A DNA stretch of 34,471 nt from NCBI GenBank assembly GCA_019116885.1, contig DXAU01000031.1, positions 1-34,471 on the forward strand. The letters run 5' to 3'. The notes under the pieces are model-generated. The model searched no databases and was not told the DNA's origin. It saw nothing but the letters and a program-made list of their open reading frames with translations. The translations under genes were made by a program, and so were the position numbers. This document shows, piece by piece, positions 27,501 through 34,471 of the stretch (the stretch's first letter is position 1; each line of letters starts with the position of its first letter). This stretch comes from Candidatus Mediterraneibacter pullistercoris (GTDB lineage: Bacteria; Bacillota; Clostridia; Lachnospirales; Lachnospiraceae).

Positions 27501-28907
27501 TTACCGTCCCTGTGCCTCCGATGCTGAACCGAATGTAATGCTCACTGTCCTGGCCTCATATCCGCCATTTCCGGACCGCTGTACAACGACATCAACTGTC
27601 TCTCCGGCTGCATAATACTGGAGGATATCCTGGAGCTGGGTCATGCTGCTTACAGTACGGCCGTCCAGTTCTGTGATAATATCGCCTCTCTGTATTCCTG
27701 CCTGGTCCGCCGGTCCATTTTCAACAACCTCAGCTACGACGACTCCTGAAGGAATGTCATAGAGCTGTGTCACTTCTGCCGAGACATCCGAACCCTGAAT
27801 CCCCATATAGGACGCTTCGCTCTCGTCCACCTTTTCTCTTGTCTCCAGATTCATCATCTCCTGAAGGCTTTCCTGCGCTTTGTTAATCGGAATTGCAAAT
27901 CCCACGTTATCTACGGATGCTCCGGTCATTGTAGTAGAACTTTTCGCCTCGTTAATGCCAATCAGTTCCCCTTTCATATTCAGAAGAGCGCCGCCGCTGT
28001 TTCCTGAATTGATGGCTGCATCTGTCTGGATCAGTCCGGTAGAATTGATCGTATTTCCGCTCTCATCCGCCAGAGTCAGATCACGGTCAAGCGCACTCAC
28101 ATAACCGCTTGTAACGGACTGTCCATAGCCGAGTGCGTTTCCAATAGCAACTACCTGATCGCCAAGCTGAAGTTCATCAGAATCACCGATCGTGGCAATT
28201 TTTATCTGATTCATCGTATCATCTGGAATATCAGAAAGTTTAACTGATACGACTGCAAGATCGTTTTCAACATCTGTGCCTTTTACCTGTCCTTCTACGC
28301 TCTGCTCATCGATAAATCCAACAGAGAGGCTGCTTGCTCCTTCCACCACATGGCTGTTCGTAGCGATCAGCAGCTCCGTATCATTTTCTCCGACAATAAC
28401 GCCGGTGCCGGCTCCCTGAACTTCATACTGCTGAGTTCCTCCAAAGAAATTCTGCATCTCTTCCACTGTCATCGTGGAGATCGTCACAAGAGACGGCATC
28501 GCGTTTGATGCGACCTCCGCCACAGTTCCGCTGCCGCTCTCAGATGAACTGCCTGAACCTGAACTGCTCGTTGTCTGTGTCTGGGCAAGCTGCGTATATT
28601 CACGGCTGCTGCCGCCTGTCAGATAATTTCCAAGTGTATTGACACCGAACATCGTACCGCCTGCAACCAGTCCGAACACAAGAGCCATGGACACTGCAAC
28701 CGCCCATTTCTTTCCCATTGTCATCGGTTTTTTTACTTTCGGATGCCCGGTATGCGGTGCTTCATGATAGAAAGTCTGTCCGTAAGGCGCCCCGTTATTC
28801 CGGGCATCTCCGGCCGCCTGGTCCTGTGCCTGCGTCTGATAAAGCTGTTCTCCTGTAAAATGATATTCACCGTTTCTATTTTTATCGTCATAAATCTGTT
28901 CACTCAT
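27501..28907 (-). CDS. HtrA/DegP-type S1C serine protease
   Basis: From the chosen start (MSEQIYDDKNRNGEYHF) the protein is 468 residues. A Gln/Asn-rich cytoplasmic tail leads to one transmembrane helix (WAVAVSMALVFGLVAGGTMFG) and a Ser/Gly linker. A trypsin-like domain follows with His in ATNSHVVEGA, Asp in ENDLAVVSVKL and the nucleophile in INSGNSGGALLN. One PDZ domain at the C-terminus (GVVVAEVVENGPADQAGIQRGD) completes the HtrA plan. It acts at the outer face of the membrane in protein quality control. I chose the ATG at 28907 over 28943 because AGAGG lies upstream and the extra residues are only basic. A 15-bp palindrome lies upstream at 29019. Confidence 0.92.
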   Translation of the reverse strand: MSEQIYDDKNRNGEYHFTGEQLYQTQAQDQAAGDARNNGAPYGQTFYHEAPHTGHPKVKKPMTMGKKWAVAVSMALVFGLVAGGTMFGVNTLGNYLTGGSSREYTQLAQTQTTSSSGSGSSSESGSGTVAEVASNAMPSLVTISTMTVEEMQNFFGGTQQYEVQGAGTGVIVGENDTELLIATNSHVVEGASSLSVGFIDEQSVEGQVKGTDVENDLAVVSVKLSDIPDDTMNQIKIATIGDSDELQLGDQVVAIGNALGYGQSVTSGYVSALDRDLTLADESGNTINSTGLIQTDAAINSGNSGGALLNMKGELIGINEAKSSTTMTGASVDNVGFAIPINKAQESLQEMMNLETREKVDESEASYMGIQGSDVSAEVTQLYDIPSGVVVAEVVENGPADQAGIQRGDIITELDGRTVSSMTQLQDILQYYAAGETVDVVVQRSGNGGYEARTVSITFGSASEAQGR

Positions 28908-29018
28908 GATCTTCTGCCTCTTTCCCTTTCTTCTGATCCTCATCGGATCTGTCTGTTTTCTCTTTACAGTTTATAAGATAGAAGATATTTGTGACGGAAA
29001 TATGAAGAAGATTCCAAA

Positions 29019-29033
29019 AAAGTGTGACACTTT
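29019..29033. promoter_or_regulatory. 15-bp perfect palindrome upstream of the HtrA-like gene
   Basis: AAAGTGT-G-ACACTTT, a 7-1-7 perfect palindrome overlapping the stop of the small membrane protein gene. A one-base loop makes an RNA hairpin poor, so a DNA operator is more likely, though on the minus strand it is followed by a T-run and a weak terminator is not excluded. Confidence 0.4.
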
Positions 29034-29460
29034 ATATTTCACCTATATCAGCGCCGTCTACGCTCAATTTGTATCCGCCCGGCACTCTTTCCATGCGCAT
29101 GCGCATCACAGGCTCCTTGCTTCCGATATCGCTCCGTCTCAGATATACTGTGATTTCGAGATCCGACGGCAGACCTCCCCTGTCCGTCGAGAACCGTATT
29201 GTCCGAAACGAATTCTCCCTGCATTTCTGTGCCACTTCATATGCAAACTCTGTCCGGTCTTCTATGGAAGAGGCATTTGCGACTACCGTCAGGCGGCAGA
29301 AGGTTCCATCGCTCATGCTGCTGACTGCATCCGGTATCCCCGAATCGCTCTGCATCAGCTCCTCTGCCCTTCCTGTACTGATGAACTGCCAGACTGCAAA
29401 AAACAGGCATAAACTCACAAGGGTTACCAATAATCTCTTCATTTTGTTGCGTTTTGACAT
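29032..29460 (-). CDS. Small membrane-anchored extracytoplasmic protein, unknown function
   Basis: From the chosen start (MSKRNKMKRLLVTLVSLCLFF) the protein is 142 residues: a basic N-terminus, one hydrophobic helix (about 9-27) as signal-anchor, and an outside domain of about 110 residues. Segments such as DGTFCRLTVVANASSIEDRTEFAYEVAQKC and DLEITVYLRRSDI suggest an alternating alpha/beta fold; two Cys could form a disulphide. AGGGGAG precedes the ATG at 29460. I do not recognise the family. It lies 124 bp upstream of the HtrA-like gene on the same strand, so a shared envelope role is possible but unproven. Confidence 0.6.
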   Translation of the reverse strand: MSKRNKMKRLLVTLVSLCLFFAVWQFISTGRAEELMQSDSGIPDAVSSMSDGTFCRLTVVANASSIEDRTEFAYEVAQKCRENSFRTIRFSTDRGGLPSDLEITVYLRRSDIGSKEPVMRMRMERVPGGYKLSVDGADIGEI

Positions 29461-29617
29461 ATCTGCTCCCCTGTGTATCACTTTTACAACCGATTATACA
29501 TATTAAATTATATAAAATCAACAGAATGGTGCAAATACTGAGACATATATCATTTCTGTGGTTTCTGGGTGGTGTAATCTGCACGGGACATTAGGCGCAT
29601 AGAAAGGAGAGACAAAA

Positions 29618-29869
29618 ATGCCAAAACCAAAATCAGCAACCGGGGAAAAGAATCTGATCAGCAAAAACCTGATCGAATTAAGAAAGGCGCACAAGTACTC
29701 ACAAAGGCTTCTCGCCTATCAGCTTCAATTGAAGGGATATGACATGGATAAGAATGTCATCACAAGGATCGAGACAAACAAACGCTATGTCACAGATATT
29801 GAAATCAAAGCGCTGTGCGAAGTTCTGAACGTAAGCTATGACGAGCTGATCGACGGAAAGAAATCCTGA
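29618..29869 (+). CDS. XRE-family helix-turn-helix regulator
   Basis: This 83-residue single-domain DNA-binding protein is the only plus-strand protein gene in the window. The HTH spans LIELRKAHKYSQRLLAYQLQLKGYDMDKNVITRIETNKRYV, with the standard last helix IEIKALCEVLNVSYDELI. AGAAAGGAGAG precedes the ATG. Such small XRE proteins are often autoregulators or controllers of a neighbour. Palindromic sites lie nearby at 29019 (upstream of the protease) and at 33309 (promoter of the zinc-ribbon operon). No toxin-like partner is adjacent. Confidence 0.85.
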   Translation: MPKPKSATGEKNLISKNLIELRKAHKYSQRLLAYQLQLKGYDMDKNVITRIETNKRYVTDIEIKALCEVLNVSYDELIDGKKS

Positions 29870-29894
29870 AAATCACAAAAGTACCGGATGCTGG

Positions 29895-29944
29895 AAAGCC
29901 GGCCTTCCCACTGATATTAATCGGTGGGGAAGCCGCTTTTCTAT
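29895..29944 (+). terminator. Terminator after the XRE gene, shared with the convergent gene
   Basis: GGCCTTCCCAC pairs with GTGGGGAAGCC (one bulge) around a TGATATTAATCG loop, then CTTTTCTAT. It lies between the convergent XRE and zinc-ribbon genes and may act in both directions. Confidence 0.65.
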
Positions 29945-29957
29945 ATCCGGGATTTTA

Positions 29958-31520
29958 TCAGTAGTTTTGTATTGCATCAATCAGTTCTTCTGTCTTATTA
30001 CCATCGGAAAATTCCGTGAACTGTACTTGCATATAATTGTCTGTATCAAAAACTTTCTTCACCGCTTCACGATATTCCTCAAAACTGCTGTACTGCCTGC
30101 CGTCAAACTCATACACAGTCTCTTCGGCAACCTCATAACTTCCAGAATGTACTGCCTCAAATTGTCCGTTCTGCTCATTATACTGGCAAAAACTTTCTTC
30201 AATACGGCCATGTCCTGTCACCATCCAGACAATTCCTGTTTCTGAAGAATACCCTTCAACACCGCCCCTCTCATTTAGCCTGGCATTTCCATGACCGTCT
30301 ACGTAGATCATCGCCTCTCCGTATGTCATAGGACGCTCGATAAACAGCTCCGGCCGGCCGTCATTATTAATATCCTGTATACTATATCCATTCAGGGAAT
30401 CCACATCCTGTAAAGAAGTGACATACTCTATGTACGCTTTTTTCCACTCTGCGGCTTTTGCGGGTTCCTCCTCTTCCTGTACAAACAATGACCGGGGGAT
30501 TTCAAATTTCTCCGTCTTATTTATGTCTTTAAAATTAATCTTAAAGTCTCCTGTGACCTCATAGAAGATCAATCCGTCGTCTTCAGACCCGTACCATATA
30601 TATTCGGCAGCTTCGCTCAAGTCAAACTCCAGCGATTCTACTGTAATATCCTTCACAGAAAACTTAAGAGTATACGGAATTTCTTCTGCAATTTCATATT
30701 CCGGCTCATTTCCCGTCATATATAAAATCTGCATGTAGGCTTCACACACTTCTTTGCCCGGAATTGTCCCTTTTATCTCTATCGCATCTCCATTGTCGGC
30801 TTTTTGTATTTGCGCGCTGTCCAAATTGTCACTTATACTGTCAATAAAGCCCAGATAAAGACTTAAAGATATAATTCCGCTTTCATTTGCCTCTTTTTCA
30901 ACATAACCGGAATTGTTCTCCTGCTGCCAGAAACTGCCGTTATTGTCTTCTGCTACATATACTTCTGTTGATGCACTTCGGTTTACTTCGCCATCTCCGC
31001 CCCCTTCCAAAGTCTGTCCCCTAAGAAACAGCTCTGCTTGATCTATGTGCTGGCTTGAATTCCCCTGTCCAAGCAGATGAACGTTCCCGCCAGAAAAATA
31101 GATATCTGCATAATTGGAAGCTTCTGCCGCAAGAGGCACATCTTCCAATTCAGCATCTGTTACAGATAAACATTCCACGTTGACAGTTAATGAGGATGTC
31201 TCATTTACGAATTTATTACTCCAGCCCAGAAACATCTGTTTACTGTTTTGTATAAAATCTTCTTCCGACATCTCTGCCGCATTGCCTGAGGTCCCCGAAG
31301 TCTCCGGGGTTCTCTCACTTTTTGCAGATTGATTGTACAGAATGATTCCAGCTCCCGCAACGAACAGAACAGCGATTACCGGCAGTACGATCTTAAGCCA
31401 GCCTGTATTTATGCCGGCTTTCGTCTGTATCCGGATGTCTGCCGCTTCTTGTTTTGCACCACATTCCGGGCAGAACAATGAGTCATCCGGTATATCCCGT
31501 CCACACTTTATACATTTCAT
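29958..31520 (-). CDS. Zinc-ribbon membrane protein with large extracytoplasmic domain
   Basis: The 520-residue protein has an N-terminal zinc ribbon (CIKCGRDIPDDSLFCPECG, residues 3-21) and a transmembrane helix at about 42-62 (IVLPVIAVLFVAGAGIILY). A long outside region of acidic, beta-rich sequence follows. A DINNDGRPELFIE motif near residue 385 is a calcium-loop-like repeat frequent in clostridial surface proteins. The function is unknown; zinc-ribbon plus single helix plus outside domain is a common gut Firmicute design. GAGGGACGG precedes the ATG. It begins 35 bp after the YARHG gene and is probably in its operon. Confidence 0.75.
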   Translation of the reverse strand: MKCIKCGRDIPDDSLFCPECGAKQEAADIRIQTKAGINTGWLKIVLPVIAVLFVAGAGIILYNQSAKSERTPETSGTSGNAAEMSEEDFIQNSKQMFLGWSNKFVNETSSLTVNVECLSVTDAELEDVPLAAEASNYADIYFSGGNVHLLGQGNSSQHIDQAELFLRGQTLEGGGDGEVNRSASTEVYVAEDNNGSFWQQENNSGYVEKEANESGIISLSLYLGFIDSISDNLDSAQIQKADNGDAIEIKGTIPGKEVCEAYMQILYMTGNEPEYEIAEEIPYTLKFSVKDITVESLEFDLSEAAEYIWYGSEDDGLIFYEVTGDFKINFKDINKTEKFEIPRSLFVQEEEEPAKAAEWKKAYIEYVTSLQDVDSLNGYSIQDINNDGRPELFIERPMTYGEAMIYVDGHGNARLNERGGVEGYSSETGIVWMVTGHGRIEESFCQYNEQNGQFEAVHSGSYEVAEETVYEFDGRQYSSFEEYREAVKKVFDTDNYMQVQFTEFSDGNKTEELIDAIQNY

Positions 31521-31555
31521 GTTTCACTTCCGTCCCTCTTCTTATTACTTATTTT

Positions 31556-33109
31556 CTAGTGTATGGTTTTGTATGACAGCTCTCCGTCATCGCTCCTGAA
31601 TACATACGCCGCTTCAAATACATTTCTCCGTCCGGTATGTGACATGCCATATTTGAGCCCTTCCGCTTTTTGCCCGTTCTCCAATGCTTTTGTAGAAAAG
31701 ACAAACGTGTCGTCAATTTTGTAAGCAAACAGCGTCTCTGACTCCCCTTCCAGTTCTATGTCAACACAGACTTCTGAACCGTCTGTATACACAGAGTAGA
31801 TATCGAGAGGTATCGTCTTGGCATCTGTTCTAAACTGATTGATCTGCTCCAGATACTCAACTTCCTGCTCTGTATATGCAAAATTGCTTTCAACTTCTTC
31901 ATAGAGTCTGTCCGCTTGCTCTTCTTCTGCCAACTGAGCCTCCCTGCTCTGGAGCAGCGCAAGATTTGCCTTCTCATATTCGTTGAACTCTGTGTCCGGA
32001 ACTTCTGTAACTGTCGGCGTGTACCATGCCATGCCGCCAAAGTAATCTTTTAAATCCTGATTGTTAAAGATATACCCATGGCGGGCATAGATTTCATTTC
32101 TTGCCAGATATAAAGTATGGGCATCCATACTCTTGAGCTCTTCCTCTGTATAATTGCGCTCTGCAGCTTCCGGTAAAATATATTTTCCAGGACTTTCCCA
32201 TTTATAAATCGACTGCAAAGTATATCCGCCCCACATACTGTCCGGGTTGGCAGTCATTACAATATCGAAACTGTTTGCTGACGAGCCGCTTTCTATGTTT
32301 GAATAAGCAATTGTGCCTTCCAGTTCAATCTCGTTTTCTGATAAGGCAGTCACACTGTTTATGACAGGTTCTTCCACTGTCCATATGCTCGACGGATCAA
32401 ATCCTGCCACATATACAATACCATTTTCCAGCCTCACAGGCGCTAAGCCTTCCTCCGGCATATACAGATAGTCTGAGCTGTTCAGGGAGTTTTTCAGGTA
32501 GGTTTCCGCAATATTTTCTGATACAAGCCATGTATAACCATCCACATTCTGAGGTTCTACAACTTCTCCATCAGCAAAAGGAATCGACTCATACAACGAC
32601 ATGAACAAAAAACCGTAGGTAATATACGTCCTGTCCTTAGACTTCAGACCCTTGCCGTCACTTCCGCCGCACATTTTACAGTCAACATTGCCCAGAACCC
32701 AAAGAAACCTCGATAATTCATCTTCAACTTCACCGTTTAATTCTACTGCCGCAGGATAGCTACTGACCTCCCTCGATTGTCTCACAGCAGCCTCTCCTGA
32801 TGTTTTCTCAACCGGAGTTTCATCCGGCTGCTCCTCCTGAATTTCGGCAATGCCATCTGTCGGTTTTTCACCCGGCTCAGTGAAAGCTTTCACCCCGAAT
32901 ACTGCGGCTGCACCTATAACAATGACGCCGGCTATAACCGCTGCAGGTATCATCCATTTTCCTGCACCTTTATCTTCAGGTGCTTTTCCCTGTTCTAAAA
33001 CACCGGCATTTTCATGAGTAATGCTATTTTCGGCGTTTGTGTCACAACCGCAGTACGGACAGAATTTACTTGAATCTTTTATTTCCTCACCACACTTACG
33101 GCAATACAT
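31556..33109 (-). CDS. Zinc-ribbon membrane protein with YARHG domain
   Basis: The 517-residue protein has an N-terminal zinc ribbon (CRKCGEEIKDSSKFCPYCG) and one transmembrane helix (about 52-72). An acidic linker is followed by an extracytoplasmic region with a YARHG domain around residues 325-370 (HTLYLARNEIYARHGYIFNNQDLKDYF). YARHG domains are predicted extracellular modules with a proposed cell-wall role; no enzyme activity is established. GAGGGGGG precedes the ATG. Leader of about 190 nt from the promoter at 33307. It shares its design (ribbon, helix, outside domain) with the following gene, so the two may work as a membrane pair. Confidence 0.8.
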   Translation of the reverse strand: MYCRKCGEEIKDSSKFCPYCGCDTNAENSITHENAGVLEQGKAPEDKGAGKWMIPAAVIAGVIVIGAAAVFGVKAFTEPGEKPTDGIAEIQEEQPDETPVEKTSGEAAVRQSREVSSYPAAVELNGEVEDELSRFLWVLGNVDCKMCGGSDGKGLKSKDRTYITYGFLFMSLYESIPFADGEVVEPQNVDGYTWLVSENIAETYLKNSLNSSDYLYMPEEGLAPVRLENGIVYVAGFDPSSIWTVEEPVINSVTALSENEIELEGTIAYSNIESGSSANSFDIVMTANPDSMWGGYTLQSIYKWESPGKYILPEAAERNYTEEELKSMDAHTLYLARNEIYARHGYIFNNQDLKDYFGGMAWYTPTVTEVPDTEFNEYEKANLALLQSREAQLAEEEQADRLYEEVESNFAYTEQEVEYLEQINQFRTDAKTIPLDIYSVYTDGSEVCVDIELEGESETLFAYKIDDTFVFSTKALENGQKAEGLKYGMSHTGRRNVFEAAYVFRSDDGELSYKTIH

Positions 33110-33144
33110 TGCATTCCCCCCTCACACCGCTATATTCAAAGGAG

Positions 33145-33183
33145 TGCCATATCCCCCTCCAAACCGGAGATATGGCATTTTTT
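33145..33183 (+). terminator. Terminator-shaped hairpin in the leader of the YARHG gene, U-run on the plus strand
   Basis: A perfect 9-bp stem TGCCATATC (33145-33153) / GATATGGCA (33169-33177) is followed by TTTTTT on the plus strand. No plus-strand gene lies before it. On the minus strand the same hairpin is part of the untranslated leader of the zinc-ribbon operon. Confidence 0.5.
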
Positions 33184-33306
33184 ACATTTAATACTATTCT
33201 TTTTTCCCTCTGCTGCCTTATTTATATTTTTCGTCTCTATATCGTTCAAATTCATAAACTATGTAGTCTTTAGGGAAGATTCTGGAAACAGATCTCCGTA
33301 TCATTT

Positions 33307-33335
33307 ATTATCTGCTTTAGCAGCAGATATGTCAA
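33307..33335 (-). promoter_or_regulatory. Promoter of the zinc-ribbon operon with a palindromic spacer
   Basis: A perfect -35 TTGACA (33330-33335), 17-bp spacer and GATAAT (33307-33312) on the minus strand. The palindrome TATCTGCT-TTAGC-AGCAGATA (33309-33329) fills the space between the boxes, the position expected for a repressor operator. The 11-mer TTATCTGCTTT (33308-33318) occurs again at 33356-33366, upstream of the promoter. Confidence 0.75.
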
Positions 33336-33426
33336 TTACTTTTTGGAGTAAAGATTTATCTGCTTTCAATTATAAACGCTAAAGTAATGAATACATATAG
33401 TTGTCTAAGAACTAAGCGCTTACAAG

Positions 33427-34471
33427 TTATTCATTAAGTACTTCCACGAAATCTTTTGTTATGAGTTGCGGACGAGTAATAATACTTCCTACTACTACGC
33501 TATAACACCCCAATTCAATAACCCTTTTTACTTTTCCAGGTGTATTAATATTTCCTTCTGCTATTACCGGATGTTTTACCTTACTTAAAATTTCTCTGAT
33601 AATTTCAAAATCATTATTTTCAATTTTTAATTCTTTACTTTGTTTTGTATAGCCTACCAATGTTGTCCCAATAAAATCAAAACCGATAGCATCTGCATGA
33701 ACTGCTTCTTCTACTGTTGAACAATCCGCCATAAATAGTTGCTCTGGATATTTTTTCTTTATTTCACTGAAAAATTCATCTAATGTTTTGCCATCGGGTC
33801 GCTTGGATTTTGTTGCATCAATAGCTATAATCTCTGGCCGCGCTTCCATAAGTTCATCAATTTCGGTCATTGTCGGAGTAATATAAACTTCGCATCCTTC
33901 ATAATCCCTTTTTATGATTCCTATTACTGGTAAATGGGTCCGGCTCTTTATTTCCATAATATCTTCTTTTGTATTGGCACGAATTCCAGAAGCTCCGCCT
34001 TCTTTTGCTGCCTGTGCCATTCTTCCCATTATATAAGAAGAATGTAAAGGCTCATGGGGTAATGCCTGGCATGAAACAATCAGATTACCTCTAATTAACT
34101 CTAAAACTTTCTGTTTCTCTATATTGTTTTGCACACTGCCGTTCACCTTAATTTTAACAACAATTTTCTCTATTTCCGCTGGTTCTTCTATTGCCATTCC
34201 TACTTTGTGTGCATCACTGGGGTAGCAAACCATAAAATCCCCCTTTTTCAGATAATATCTTCCCTCTTCGTTTCCTGTGTAAAACCCAATGTCTTTTGCT
34301 TCGTCAAATGGAGTATCCTCATGCAATCTATTGACATCCGCTGTTGCAATGCCTTCTGCTCCTTTTACAATATAATGCACATCAATATATTTTTTGTGCG
34401 CCTCATACTTACATTCTTTCTCCTGTTTTGACACAAATTTAACCAGATTGCAGAAAATCCGATCAGGTATC
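33427..34471 (-). CDS. YhcH/NanQ-like domain fused to N-acetylmannosamine-6-phosphate 2-epimerase (NanE), 5' end outside the window
   Basis: The frame stays open to the right edge; the apparent GTG start at 34434 is not real, because [11 protein letters not shown] continues upstream in frame. The first part, to roughly residue 97 from that GTG, is a YhcH/YjgK/YiaL (DUF386) domain: [30 protein letters not shown] and VVKIKV are characteristic. The rest (about 105-335) is a TIM-barrel Nan[72 protein letters not shown] and [11 protein letters not shown]. NanE converts ManNAc-6-P to GlcNAc-6-P; YhcH proteins accompany sialic-acid genes. The gene is visibly more AT-rich than its neighbours. No convincing terminator follows. 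Confidence 0.9.
   Translation of the reverse strand, partial: IPDRIFCNLVKFVSKQEKECKYEAHKKYIDVHYIVKGAEGIATADVNRLHEDTPFDEAKDIGFYTGNEEGRYYLKKGDFMVCYPSDAHKVGMAIEEPAEIEKIVVKIKVNGSVQNNIEKQKVLELIRGNLIVSCQALPHEPLHSSYIMGRMAQAAKEGGASGIRANTKEDIMEIKSRTHLPVIGIIKRDYEGCEVYITPTMTEIDELMEARPEIIAIDATKSKRPDGKTLDEFFSEIKKKYPEQLFMADCSTVEEAVHADAIGFDFIGTTLVGYTKQSKELKIENNDFEIIREILSKVKHPVIAEGNINTPGKVKRVIELGCYSVVVGSIITRPQLITKDFVEVLNE

Noticed and set aside
29618-29869. XRE protein as the antitoxin of a toxin-antitoxin pair
   Set aside because: No small toxin-like frame is adjacent; neighbours on both sides are convergent or unrelated membrane proteins.
33037-33273. 78-codon plus-strand frame upstream of the zinc-ribbon operon
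   Set aside because: It overlaps the start of the YARHG gene and runs through the hairpin and poly-T; composition is non-coding.

Overview
The window reads as chromosomal DNA from a gut-type anaerobic Firmicute, most likely a Lachnospiraceae member. Supporting signs are a clostridial pyruvate formate-lyase with its activase, a DUF4317 protein, an SseB-domain protein, a BceRS-BceAB peptide-antibiotic module, a one-chain glucose PTS controlled by a BglG-type antiterminator, strong AGGAGG ribosome sites and sigma-A promoters. Genus cannot be fixed from the sequence alone. Apart from one small XRE regulator, every protein gene is on the minus strand, so operons read from high to low coordinates.

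Layout in coordinate order. 1-3.2 kb is a decaying cluster: a flavodoxin remnant, a LysR regulator, a lipoprotein hydrolase that lacks its nucleophile region, and an intact-looking alpha/beta hydrolase. 3.4-4.6 kb holds DUF4317. 4.7-8.0 kb holds pflB and pflA, separated by a palindromic repeat cluster, with a good promoter and a Fur-box-like site upstream. 8.1-8.3 kb has a strong plus-strand promoter that leads into structured non-coding DNA. 8.3-15.1 kb holds an L,D-transpeptidase and a branched-chain amino acid transporter (livHMGF, without a binding protein) placed between two cytidylate-kinase-like genes. 15.2-20.2 kb is the BceAB/BceRS module, interrupted by a BceR-type operator, a long hairpin and a tandem 111-bp-period structured repeat. 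20.2-23.5 kb is ptsG-glcT with a RAT/terminator switch. 23.6-29.5 kb carries housekeeping and envelope genes (GNAT, SseB, diacylglycerol/undecaprenol kinase, AarF/UbiB kinase with a phasin-like partner, HtrA protease, a small membrane protein). 29.6-33.3 kb holds the XRE regulator and two zinc-ribbon membrane proteins, one with a YARHG domain, expressed from a promoter whose spacer is a palindrome. 33.4 kb to the right edge is an AT-richer YhcH-NanE fusion gene, incomplete at the window boundary, pointing to amino-sugar or sialic-acid catabolism beyond the edge.

The least explained material is non-coding: the plus-strand transcription unit near 8.2 kb, the two repeat families that share GGGGACGT, and the palindromic operators in front of the zinc-ribbon operon and bceAB. 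No tRNA, rRNA, CRISPR array, transposase or phage gene was recognised.
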